Below are positions 1-6,513 of a stretch of 12,344 bases of DNA, in pieces. Origin of the DNA: an archaeon (GTDB lineage Archaea; EX4484-52; B79-G9). Made by a program: the position numbers and the translations under genes. Position 1 is the stretch's first letter. Each line of letters begins with the position of its first letter. The notes below the pieces were generated by a model. It was not told the origin of the DNA. It worked only from the letters and a program-made list of their open reading frames with translations, and made no database searches. Location: positions 1-12,344 of the forward strand of contig DAOVNB010000009.1 of the NCBI GenBank assembly GCA_030630425.1, written 5' to 3'.

Positions 1-1373
1 ACTTTTATGATATTGGGTATTATCCACCTACCGGAGTAATTGAAATCGAGGTCATAGGCGGCAATGATGCGGCAACAGGAAACAACAGGACAATAACATT
101 CAACAGCACAGACGGTTTGGGTTTCGCAAAAATAACAACTCTTGCAGGTGCAAACGCATCTTTGTGGCATAACAGCACAACCATTATTGACACCAAAATT
201 GTCGGCTCTTCAGGTTATGTCTTCCTTGAAGCCAATATTAGCCAATATAATGACACCCTGACTGTAACTGTTTCAAAAAGCGGGTACTACACAAAAACAA
301 TATCCTCATTTAATCTCACAAACAAGGAAGTTAAGAAATACACAGTATCGCTTACTGTAATAACCACCGACGGTGGCGGAGATGACGGCTCCGGCGGAAG
401 CTCAACAGGAAGCTTTATTCCGGTAAGCATAGCACCATTTCAACCAATACCCGTAATATCTCCGGATCTTATTGCAGCGGACAGCACTGTTGATTTAGAT
501 GCCGGAATGTGCCGCCAAGCATATATTGAAATTACAAATACTGGAAATACGATTTTGAACAACATATCCTCTGAAACGACATCAATTTCTGAAGATATTG
601 AAAGCAAGCCATTTCAGGGAATACCTACCCTCGACATCGGCAAAAAAGCATACATCTCTTTAGAAGTATGCGCGGGAAAATATGCTTTTTCAGGCACATA
701 TACAAAGAATATAGTGATTGAAAGCGACAAGGCAGAAACAATCACGCTGCTTACAGTTGTCGTTCAGAAAGAGTACTCGGAAATACTTGAAGAACAGCTT
801 TCAGCCCTTCTTGAAACAATATACTCAATAAATGCAGAAACTCTTGATTCAATACAAAAAGAGTATTATGAAGATGCAAAAAAAGGCGCTCTTGAGGCAA
901 AAGATGCAATATCGAAAAGAGAATTTGAGCGTGCGGAAACAGCAATTTCCAATATCCGTCTTGCACTCTCAAAAATAAGCCAAGAGCCAATAGGTAAAAA
1001 AGCAACAATTACTGATTATTTGTTTTCATATGGTTTGTGGCTTTTGGTTCCGGCATTGTTTGTTGTTTTGGCAGCAATATTCTTTGCAAGAGGAAGCAAA
1101 AAAGAAAAACCAGAGACCTGCATTTTCGAGCTTCCTGAACTGCCGCCGGAAACAGCAGCAAAAAAGCCAATATTGCCCGAGCATGTAAAAAAAGGAATTG
1201 CGGGAAAAAACCCAAAAACAACAGAATTCAATGTATTCCACGCAGTGCCTGTTGAAAGCGCAGAGAAGTTCCTGACAGATACAATAGAGCACGTTGTTGA
1301 AGAAAAATGCAGCAAATGCGGCGGAAAAATATTTAAAGGGACATGCATTTGGTGCGGAAATACATCGGTTTAG
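1..1373 (+). CDS. Surface-anchored Ig-like/coiled-coil protein with cytoplasmic zinc ribbon (5' partial)
   Basis: The reading frame is open from base 3 to the TAG at 1371-1373 (456 visible residues), with no convincing start, so the gene begins left of the window. Visible part in order: beta-rich, sequon-containing repeats like carboxypeptidase-regulatory or Ig-like domains (about residues 1-120); a Gly/Ser/Asp linker (GGGDDGSGGSS); a second beta domain with an ITNTGN motif as in NEW3/CARDB-type folds; a charged helical, probably coiled-coil stretch (nt 769-1005); one membrane helix (nt about 1020-1089, YGLWLLVPALFVVLAAIFF) followed by RGSKKEK; then about 95 cytoplasmic residues ending in C-x2-C-x8-C-x2-C (residues C436, C439, C448, C451), a zinc ribbon. 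Topology is outside-to-inside, C-terminus in the cytoplasm. The function is not recognised. Position next to pilus genes suggests a cell-surface role, but it is convergent with them, not in their operon. Confidence 0.8.
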   Translation, partial: FYDIGYYPPTGVIEIEVIGGNDAATGNNRTITFNSTDGLGFAKITTLAGANASLWHNSTTIIDTKIVGSSGYVFLEANISQYNDTLTVTVSKSGYYTKTISSFNLTNKEVKKYTVSLTVITTDGGGDDGSGGSSTGSFIPVSIAPFQPIPVISPDLIAADSTVDLDAGMCRQAYIEITNTGNTILNNISSETTSISEDIESKPFQGIPTLDIGKKAYISLEVCAGKYAFSGTYTKNIVIESDKAETITLLTVVVQKEYSEILEEQLSALLETIYSINAETLDSIQKEYYEDAKKGALEAKDAISKREFERAETAISNIRLALSKISQEPIGKKATITDYLFSYGLWLLVPALFVVLAAIFFARGSKKEKPETCIFELPELPPETAAKKPILPEHVKKGIAGKNPKTTEFNVFHAVPVESAEKFLTDTIEHVVEEKCSKCGGKIFKGTCIWCGNTSV

Positions 1374-1377
1374 CGTA

Positions 1378-1390
1378 TTGTTTTTTTCTT
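1378..1390 (+). terminator. T-tract terminator of the surface-protein gene
   Basis: A run of T residues (TTGTTTTTTTCTT) lies 4 bases after the TAG of the + strand gene, inside the 23-base gap between two convergent genes. Archaeal RNA polymerase terminates at oligo-T tracts, so this is a plausible 3' end for the + strand transcript. There is no strong hairpin before it. On the minus strand the same gap gives no T-run, so the pilus operon end is not marked here. Confidence 0.5.
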
Positions 1391-1396
1391 AGGGCT

Positions 1397-1762
1397 TTAA
1401 GGGATATTGATATCGTATGTTTTTTCTATTTCTATATTCCCTCTGTTTAGTGTGATGTATGTCTTGTTTTCGGTCTCATTATATATGTAGGAAAAAGCAT
1501 AACCTGCTTTTTTGAAATTGTCTTTTTTTATGGTGAAATACGCATTCAGGTTTTCTTCTAAATTGTCTGCAGTCGAGTAAGACATAACTTCATTTATTTC
1601 AACCATAATGCTATCTAAAGTCCACAAAATTTCGTCAATCTCTTTTTGCTGTACTGCAGGGTCATAAGAGGCATCATCTAAAAATATGCTTGAAATAGTC
1701 ATAAGTAAAATAACGATTATAACTGCGCTTATTACAAAAAATTGTCCTTTTCTTTGTTTCAT
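1397..1762 (-). CDS. Small prepilin-like membrane-anchored protein
   Basis: A 121-residue protein with a class III-type N-terminus: MKQRKGQ followed by the hydrophobic stretch FFVISAVIIVILLMTIS. Cleavage by a prepilin peptidase would fall after G6, leaving Q at +1. The Glu usually found at +5 is absent. The remaining ~90 residues are hydrophilic with two or three sequons (NETENKT) and would be extracellular. The ATG at 1762 directly follows the TAA of the upstream 640-residue gene, and GGTGG 8 bases before it can serve as ribosome binding site, so the two are translationally coupled. It is the last gene of the platform-protein operon. A minor pilin or filament-initiating subunit is the best inference. 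No family could be named. Confidence 0.75.
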   Translation of the reverse strand: MKQRKGQFFVISAVIIVILLMTISSIFLDDASYDPAVQQKEIDEILWTLDSIMVEINEVMSYSTADNLEENLNAYFTIKKDNFKKAGYAFSYIYNETENKTYITLNRGNIEIEKTYDINIP

Positions 1763-3685
1763 TTACTGTGCCACCAAAAATTCAATTTCTCCAAATTCTA
1801 AAAAATCCTCATTTATCATAAGTGTCTTTTTTATGGAAACAACATCACTCCAACCGGCATATGATGATATAACTGTGTCTTCTTTGTTTGATGCCCACAA
1901 TAGGGTTCCCTGTAAAAGGATCCAGTGATCTACACCATCAAGACCTGCCTGCATCCACGCGGTTTTTGCTTTTGTACCTTCTTTAGTTACAATTATGTAT
2001 GGTACTTGTAGTCTCTCTTTAAGTTTTGCAGTGATTTTTGTCCCATCACCAGAAACAAAAATCTGGTATGTTTCAGGACCTATAAGTATGCTTTCCGTTG
2101 TATAGAGCGGTCCTTCATTATCATCATTGTAATTGCCGTCATGGTTCAAGTCTATATTGAATCTTGTATAATTTCCTGTTTTGTTTGTTGCAACAATAGA
2201 GTATACATATCCTGTACCGAAATTAAGTGTGCCGTTTCTGTGCGTTCCTGAAGGAAGTGTGGGATTTGTGAATCCGGCATCTGTTGTCGTTTCTATTGAA
2301 TCACCTATATTGTTGGCAATATTAATATAATATGTCTTGTTGTTGTATTGGGCTGCAACATTTTTAGATGAGTTGCTTTTAGCATATATTTTTGTAGGAT
2401 TTGATTTTCCTTCAAATATATGATTTTCATTTAGCAGCATATTCATACTTACGCCGGCAGGGTCAATAGTTTTAATAGTGTAATTGTTTCCGTCAAGCAT
2501 GATACTTTCACTAGTAGCATATGATGTATTGTCCGGAAATGCAAAACTTGAATCCTTGTTGCTGTCGAAATAACTTTCATTATACCCGGTTCCTGTATCT
2601 GTTAGTATCGTGGCAATATTGCCTCCTTTAAACGAGCTATTTGAGATTTTTAAGCTCCCTGAAGGAAGGTTAGTGTATCCATTTGTGTCTGCTGTAAAAT
2701 TATCGAGCATAATACCCGAAAAAAGAGTGTATTTGTTAAGGGGATAAAGCATGTCGTAAGCTTTTATTTCGCTGTTGATGCTGACATTATCAGAGGAATC
2801 GGCAAGATTATAAGTTACTGTTTCAATGCCGAAAATATTTTTCTGCACTATATCGGAAACTGCAGGGATATCAGCAATTTCTATAATGGGAATACCCAAA
2901 GACTGGATATTGGATAGTTTGCTTTCATAAAATGAAAGGTCCCGGTAATACGGTATGAACAGGGCATCATATTTCGTATAGTATTCTGTTGTTTCTTCAA
3001 GGTCTGTTACACTGAAAATAATTCTTGTTTTTCTTGAATTTATTTCGTAGTCTCTTAGCTTGTAAAAATAATCAACGACTTTGCTTGCGTTCCAGAAAAC
3101 AGCATCTACTGTAGCGCCATTATAGCTTAAAGAACGCACAATGTATGGCTGGCCTGAAAGGAAAAACAAGTTGCTTGAGCCAAGAGGGCCTTCGTGCGAA
3201 TCATATGTGCCGTTGTTGTTGAAGTCAACATACATCCTGTCAAATACACCATCTGCCGAAATCTTTAAGGCTATGAAGTTTGTAACACCATCCACACTTC
3301 CTTCAGCGCAAAGAACCGCATCAATCTCTGCAGGGCATGCTCCGGGAACGCCCGCGTTTCTTTCAATCCTTTCAGAAGAATTCATCAACATTCCGACAAG
3401 AATGTCTTTTTTTGGAAAATTGTATGTTTTTATTATGATTCTTGATGAAGGCGATATAAATGATTTAATTATTTTTTTTAAATCTTCTCCGCGGTTTTCA
3501 ATTACGAGATTTTTAAGTTCTGTTCCTGTAATCATATCGGAAAGATCCCTTGCTGAGGCTATGGTTTTTGCATCGCTCCAATCTGTATGCTGCACAGAAA
3601 AATCAATAGTTGTAAAAACGGATAATATCAAAAGCGCGGCTATGACACCTTCAATACTATGCATCATTGCTTTTTTACATACCAT
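1763..3685 (-). CDS. Giant multidomain prepilin-like surface protein with EF-hand-like loops
   Basis: 640 residues, much longer than an ordinary pilin. The N-terminus (MVCKKAMMHSIEGVIAALLI) has a SIE-G core and one hydrophobic helix (about 11-30) as in class III prepilins, but no Gly or Ala at the expected -1 position. The ectodomain has three related modules, each with an EF-hand/dockerin-like loop: D154-x-N156-x-N158-G-x-Y with E165 at position 12; D374-x-N376-x-D378-S-x-F; D512-x-N514-x-D516-G-x-Y. Each is followed by a similar beta segment (ESILIGPETY in the third, ESIMLDGNNY in the second). Residues 219-290 look like an alpha/beta Rossmann-like domain (YDALFIPYY, GIPIIEIAD), and 562-600 (PYIIVTKEG, LLQGTLLWAS) recall class I glutamine amidotransferase-like ectodomains without a visible catalytic Cys. 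Many N-x-S/T sequons. Start ATG 3685 has GGTGA four bases upstream; that GGTGA contains the stop codon of the preceding gene. A tip adhesin or large minor pilin is inferred. Confidence 0.8.
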   Translation of the reverse strand: MVCKKAMMHSIEGVIAALLILSVFTTIDFSVQHTDWSDAKTIASARDLSDMITGTELKNLVIENRGEDLKKIIKSFISPSSRIIIKTYNFPKKDILVGMLMNSSERIERNAGVPGACPAEIDAVLCAEGSVDGVTNFIALKISADGVFDRMYVDFNNNGTYDSHEGPLGSSNLFFLSGQPYIVRSLSYNGATVDAVFWNASKVVDYFYKLRDYEINSRKTRIIFSVTDLEETTEYYTKYDALFIPYYRDLSFYESKLSNIQSLGIPIIEIADIPAVSDIVQKNIFGIETVTYNLADSSDNVSINSEIKAYDMLYPLNKYTLFSGIMLDNFTADTNGYTNLPSGSLKISNSSFKGGNIATILTDTGTGYNESYFDSNKDSSFAFPDNTSYATSESIMLDGNNYTIKTIDPAGVSMNMLLNENHIFEGKSNPTKIYAKSNSSKNVAAQYNNKTYYINIANNIGDSIETTTDAGFTNPTLPSGTHRNGTLNFGTGYVYSIVATNKTGNYTRFNIDLNHDGNYNDDNEGPLYTTESILIGPETYQIFVSGDGTKITAKLKERLQVPYIIVTKEGTKAKTAWMQAGLDGVDHWILLQGTLLWASNKEDTVISSYAGWSDVVSIKKTLMINEDFLEFGEIEFLVAQ

Positions 3686-3689
3686 GAAT

Positions 3690-4403
3690 TCACCAATATG
3701 TCAGCGTAATTTTTATTATTTGGTCTCCTTTTTTTGCAAAACGGATGTGGTTTGTCATTAGGTTGTTTGATGGCGGTTGTTTTCCGCAGTCGGCTAGGTT
3801 TGCATACATTATTACGAACTGGCCGTCAGCATCTATTTCCTGGACTTCATACTCGTCGTCTCCAAGAATATACCCGCCCGAACCTTCCGTCGCAGTCATT
3901 GTTGTGCCGTTGTCGATTACAACTGCGTTATATTCCGTGCTCGCATTATATGTTTCAAAAAGAATGGTTGAGCCGTCAACAACACTGCTTCCGGTAAAAT
4001 TCTCAAGGTTTTTGTCGTTTGTAAGGGCTATTAAATAAGAATCTGCCTGTATGTGAAAATTGCTGCTGTTTGATGCCTTTAGGATGTGGTCATGAAAATA
4101 GGTGTAGTTATTTCTGGAATCTGTTTGGCTTGGATGCCAGCCGAATATATTGCATTCTTTTAATGTCTCAAGAGCAGTCTTATTTATTTCTGTTTTATTG
4201 TTGTTCAAAACAACAAAATCCATCAGGTTTTGCATGCCTCTCCATGCACTTGCCTCAATTATGTTTTCTTCTGTTGCCGTTGTGTGCTGCGGAACAAAGC
4301 TTAGTGTCATAAAAAAGACATACATAAGAATAAAAATGAATATGGTGAAGCCGCCCAAATACTCTATACTCATCTGGGCCTTTCTTGAATTTTCTTTTTC
4401 CAA
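3690..4403 (-). CDS. Class III signal-peptide pilin-like protein
   Basis: 237 residues with the clearest class III signal peptide of the window: MEKENSRKA then QMSIEYLGGFTIFIFILMYV. Gln +1, Ser +3, Glu +5 and Leu +7 fit the QxSxExxxL motif processed by EppA-type archaeal prepilin peptidases, with cleavage after Ala. The hydrophobic assembly helix is followed by about 200 extracellular residues with many sequons (NNNKTEINKT, NNYTY, NFTGS, NAST, NGT) and two cysteines (ECN, DCG) that could pair. The start is TTG at 4403. It is supported by GGTG five bases upstream, immediately after the TAA of the T2SSF gene, and by the basic leader it gives; the next ATG would remove the leader. It probably encodes a glycosylated pilus subunit assembled by the platform encoded just upstream. 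Confidence 0.85.
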   Translation of the reverse strand: MEKENSRKAQMSIEYLGGFTIFIFILMYVFFMTLSFVPQHTTATEENIIEASAWRGMQNLMDFVVLNNNKTEINKTALETLKECNIFGWHPSQTDSRNNYTYFHDHILKASNSSNFHIQADSYLIALTNDKNLENFTGSSVVDGSTILFETYNASTEYNAVVIDNGTTMTATEGSGGYILGDDEYEVQEIDADGQFVIMYANLADCGKQPPSNNLMTNHIRFAKKGDQIIKITLTYW

Positions 4404-4412
4404 AAAAACACC

Positions 4413-5348
4413 TTAAGTTATAAACATTATAAACACAAGCAGCGCGGATACTATCATTATGCCTGCATGCTTTATTCCTGCAGTTGCATTTCCTTCTGAA
4501 AGCTCTCCTGCAATAATTCCTGAAGCGACACCCTGTATTATGACCATCATTAAAAACAGCACTCTAAAATAAGTAAGCGGATCTGAGGGATCATAACCCA
4601 TAACAACGCCTAAATTGCAAAGCCAGGGCATTGAATCGCAGTAATTGACAGCCCCGCCAAGGCTCATTCCCGAAAAACCTGAATCAGCAGCAGAAACATT
4701 TATTGCAAGCATTGGAATCATTAGCTTATATAGCGCAACAATTATGCCCAAGAATAAAAAATATATGAAATACATGATATACACTTGCTGCGACAATATG
4801 CTTTTGCGTTCTTCATTCACTTCCCGAATAGAACTTATATTCATTGCAATAGAATCCATTGTCTCTGCGATATCACCCCCGGAAGTGTATGCCTCTATTA
4901 TGATTGTAAACGACTGTCTCATGATTTTACTGCTGCGGATGCGGCCCGCAAGCTGCATAAGTACTTTAGGGAACGGCACCCCCCAGGAAAGCTGGTTTGA
5001 AGCGTGTTTAAGTTCATCTGAAAGAGGGCCGTAATCTGATTTAGATACAATCTTGAATGCCTGGACGAAATTCATGCCTGATTTTATGGCTTCTGAAAAA
5101 TCTTTTAGGAATGTCGGGAAGTGGTCTTCCATTTTGCGGTATTTATGGTATTTTGAATACTTGATTGCAGATGCAGGCACAATTGCAACAACAACACCCA
5201 TTACAAGAAAAACAACACTTAAGGAACTTTTAAATATAGTGCTTATAGCAATGCCGAACAATACCAGAAATACACCGGTTGCCGCAGATGCATAAATTGT
5301 AAGTTTTGTAGTGTCCTGCTTCTTTTTTATCTTCATTTCTTGTGTCAT
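4413..5348 (-). CDS. Type II secretion F-domain (GspF/TadC-like) pilus platform protein, second of two
   Basis: 311 residues. It has two N-terminal membrane helices, then a cytoplasmic T2SSF domain (KMEDHFPTFLKDFSEAIKSG, FVQAFKIVS, WGVPFPKVLMQL, EAYTSGGDIAETM), then three more helices, the C-terminal one ending the protein. GxxGG-type turns (TSGGDIAETMDSI) and the order helix pair, domain, helices match the FlaJ/TadC family. Such proteins form the inner-membrane platform that transmits the ATPase motion to the growing pilus. Start choice: the open frame begins at GTG 5357, but that GTG lies within AGTGATT, a Shine-Dalgarno match five bases before ATG 5348, so 5348 is preferred. The upstream partner gene stops at 5350, one base before. 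One T2SSF domain per gene contrasts with archaellar FlaJ, which fuses two in one chain. Confidence 0.88.
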   Translation of the reverse strand: MTQEMKIKKKQDTTKLTIYASAATGVFLVLFGIAISTIFKSSLSVVFLVMGVVVAIVPASAIKYSKYHKYRKMEDHFPTFLKDFSEAIKSGMNFVQAFKIVSKSDYGPLSDELKHASNQLSWGVPFPKVLMQLAGRIRSSKIMRQSFTIIIEAYTSGGDIAETMDSIAMNISSIREVNEERKSILSQQVYIMYFIYFLFLGIIVALYKLMIPMLAINVSAADSGFSGMSLGGAVNYCDSMPWLCNLGVVMGYDPSDPLTYFRVLFLMMVIIQGVASGIIAGELSEGNATAGIKHAGIMIVSALLVFIMFIT

Positions 5349-5349
5349 T

Positions 5350-6240
5350 TTAATCACTTGAAGGTGCCATACCCTTAATTAATACAATAAATGCGAAAGA
5401 TGCAAAGGGGAGCCCTATAAGGACCATTGCAACCTGCATTATTGTAATATATCCTGTAGCCCCGCCAATACCACCCATAATTGTTGTAAGGATCATAAAA
5501 AATATAGAGCCTACAATAACAACGGTTATATACATTTCAATAAACATTGAAAGCTGCTGCGTGAATTGTGTAAGCCGTCTCCTGTAATCATTCATGGAAC
5601 TTTGCGCTTTTTCATGAAGGTATGCCTTTAAGTCCCCGCCAACAGTTATAGTGCTTCTTAAGCCCCAAAGGATTTCCTTGAATTTTTCAGAAGGCGTTCT
5701 TTTGGCAGCGGTTTCTAAAGCATTCGTAATATTTGAGCCCATAAGCTCTACTTCTTCAACAATTCTTGAACACTCTTTTGATATTTCGCCGTATTCCTTG
5801 AACTTTGCAATTGTTTTAAACATAGCAACAATCGGCGTTCCGCTTCCGGATATTGTTGCAAGATAAAGAACAGCAAATGGAAGGGAATCATCGATTTTTT
5901 TCTTTCGCTCATCAACAATAATTGACGGGTATATGTTAAACAGGAAATATATCCCGATTGTTGTAAAAATACCCCCAAAAAGCCCAAAAATAAAACCTAC
6001 AAGTGCATTTCCAAAAATAATTGTCATAATCAATGCAAGAAGGGGCATTTCGAACACAAAAACAAGCGTGCTTGTCGCAACCGCAAGGGAAAGATATTCT
6101 GCAGCTGTAAGGCGGATATTTGCTTTTGAAAGTTGTGCCTGAAGGTCTTTGAAGCCGGAACTAAGATATTTTTCTACAATACTTCCAAAATAGCGATATG
6201 CCAAACGCCCGTAATTAGTCTCCGGTTTATTTTCGCCCAT
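5350..6240 (-). CDS. Type II secretion F-domain (GspF/TadB-like) pilus platform protein, first of two
   Basis: 296 residues. A short cytoplasmic N-terminus (YFGSIVEKYLSSGFKDLQ) leads into about three closely spaced membrane helices (LSLAVATSTLVFVFEMPLL, IFGNALVGFIFGLFG, TTIGIYFLFNIYPSIIV). The T2SSF cytoplasmic domain follows (DDSLPFAVLYLATISGSGTP, ALETAAKRTPSEKFKEIL, GGDLKAYL), then two or three C-terminal helices. It is the first gene of a five-gene minus-strand operon and is separated from the ATPase gene by a hairpin-rich gap. It would pair with the product of the next gene to form the platform, corresponding to the first half of a fused FlaJ. ATG 6240 has only a weak GGTA upstream. The TATA-like box at 6265-6272 would place the RNA start almost at the ATG, so it may be leaderless. 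Confidence 0.88.
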   Translation of the reverse strand: MGENKPETNYGRLAYRYFGSIVEKYLSSGFKDLQAQLSKANIRLTAAEYLSLAVATSTLVFVFEMPLLALIMTIIFGNALVGFIFGLFGGIFTTIGIYFLFNIYPSIIVDERKKKIDDSLPFAVLYLATISGSGTPIVAMFKTIAKFKEYGEISKECSRIVEEVELMGSNITNALETAAKRTPSEKFKEILWGLRSTITVGGDLKAYLHEKAQSSMNDYRRRLTQFTQQLSMFIEMYITVVIVGSIFFMILTTIMGGIGGATGYITIMQVAMVLIGLPFASFAFIVLIKGMAPSSD

Positions 6241-6264
6241 AAAGAATACCTTTATTTTTTATTG

Positions 6265-6272
6265 TATATAAA
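6265..6272 (-). promoter_or_regulatory. TATA-like box before the platform operon
   Basis: The minus strand reads TTTATATA here, 25-32 bases before ATG 6240. With the usual archaeal spacing of about 25 bases between TATA box and RNA start, transcription would begin within a few bases of the ATG, which fits the poor ribosome binding site. The box lies inside the inverted-repeat segment of the intergenic element at 6259-6512. Confidence 0.45.
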
Positions 6273-6468
6273 TATTGTATGTAAAGTATCTCACAAACAA
6301 TAAAAATCATCTCGTTTCACTCGAAGTCCTCAAAAATCAAAGATTTTTGGGACCCCAAAATTGTTTAACAATTTTTAGGGCTTTTCAGCTTTGCTTAAAA
6401 AAGCTTGAAATACTCCAAGATACCCAAGATTTCATGATTTTTTATTGCCCTCAAACTACATCAATAAT

Positions 6469-6506
6469 AAAAAAGCTTGAAATACTCCAAGATACCCAAG
6501 ATTTCA
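6469..6506 (-). terminator. Terminator-like stem with T-run after the ATPase gene
   Basis: On the minus strand the stem TGAAAT (6506-6501) pairs with ATTTCA (6483-6478) around a 17-base loop and is followed by AGCTTTTTT. It lies 8 bases beyond the ATPase stop codon. A second copy sits 72 bases further on. The stem is short, but the T-run position fits termination of the ATPase transcript. Confidence 0.5.
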
Positions 6507-6513
6507 TGATTTC

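Larger units (their letters stand above)
6259..6512. repeat. Composite hairpin-rich intergenic element, copy 1
   Basis: This fills the gap between the ATPase and the platform operon. In + order: a TTATTGT...ACAATAA inverted pair (6260-6303); AAAATCATCTCG with ACTCGAAG; a hairpin CAAAAATC/GATTTTTG (6331-6349); a long palindrome centred on 6366 (CCCC AAAATTGTT T AACAATTTT t AGGG, 6353-6380); an imperfect GCTTTT/AAAAGC hairpin (about 6380-6404); and a 44-base block present twice, at 6397-6440 and 6469-6512, offset 72. Each block has a TGAAAT/ATTTCA stem around a 17-base loop and, on the minus strand, is followed by GCTTTTTT, as in a terminator. The second block ends one base before the ATPase stop codon (6514). 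The same architecture occurs at 9781-9973. No coding sequence is supported here. Confidence 0.8.

Noticed and set aside
751..1348. Minus-strand open frames opposite the 3' part of the surface-protein gene
   Set aside because: The + strand frame has a coherent coiled coil, membrane helix and zinc ribbon; the opposite frames are Phe/Leu-rich shadows.
1763..3685. Variable surface repeats hinting at a diversity-generating retroelement target
   Set aside because: There is no reverse transcriptase, no template/variable repeat pair with A-specific changes, and the modules are diverged domain repeats.
6397..6512. Two identical ~44-base repeats with a 28-base spacer, and a similar pair at 9852-9973, as a minimal CRISPR array
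   Set aside because: There are only two repeats per locus, the repeat sequences differ between loci, the second spacer is itself a copy of neighbouring sequence, no cas gene is present, and the repeats form terminator-like stems beside stop codons.
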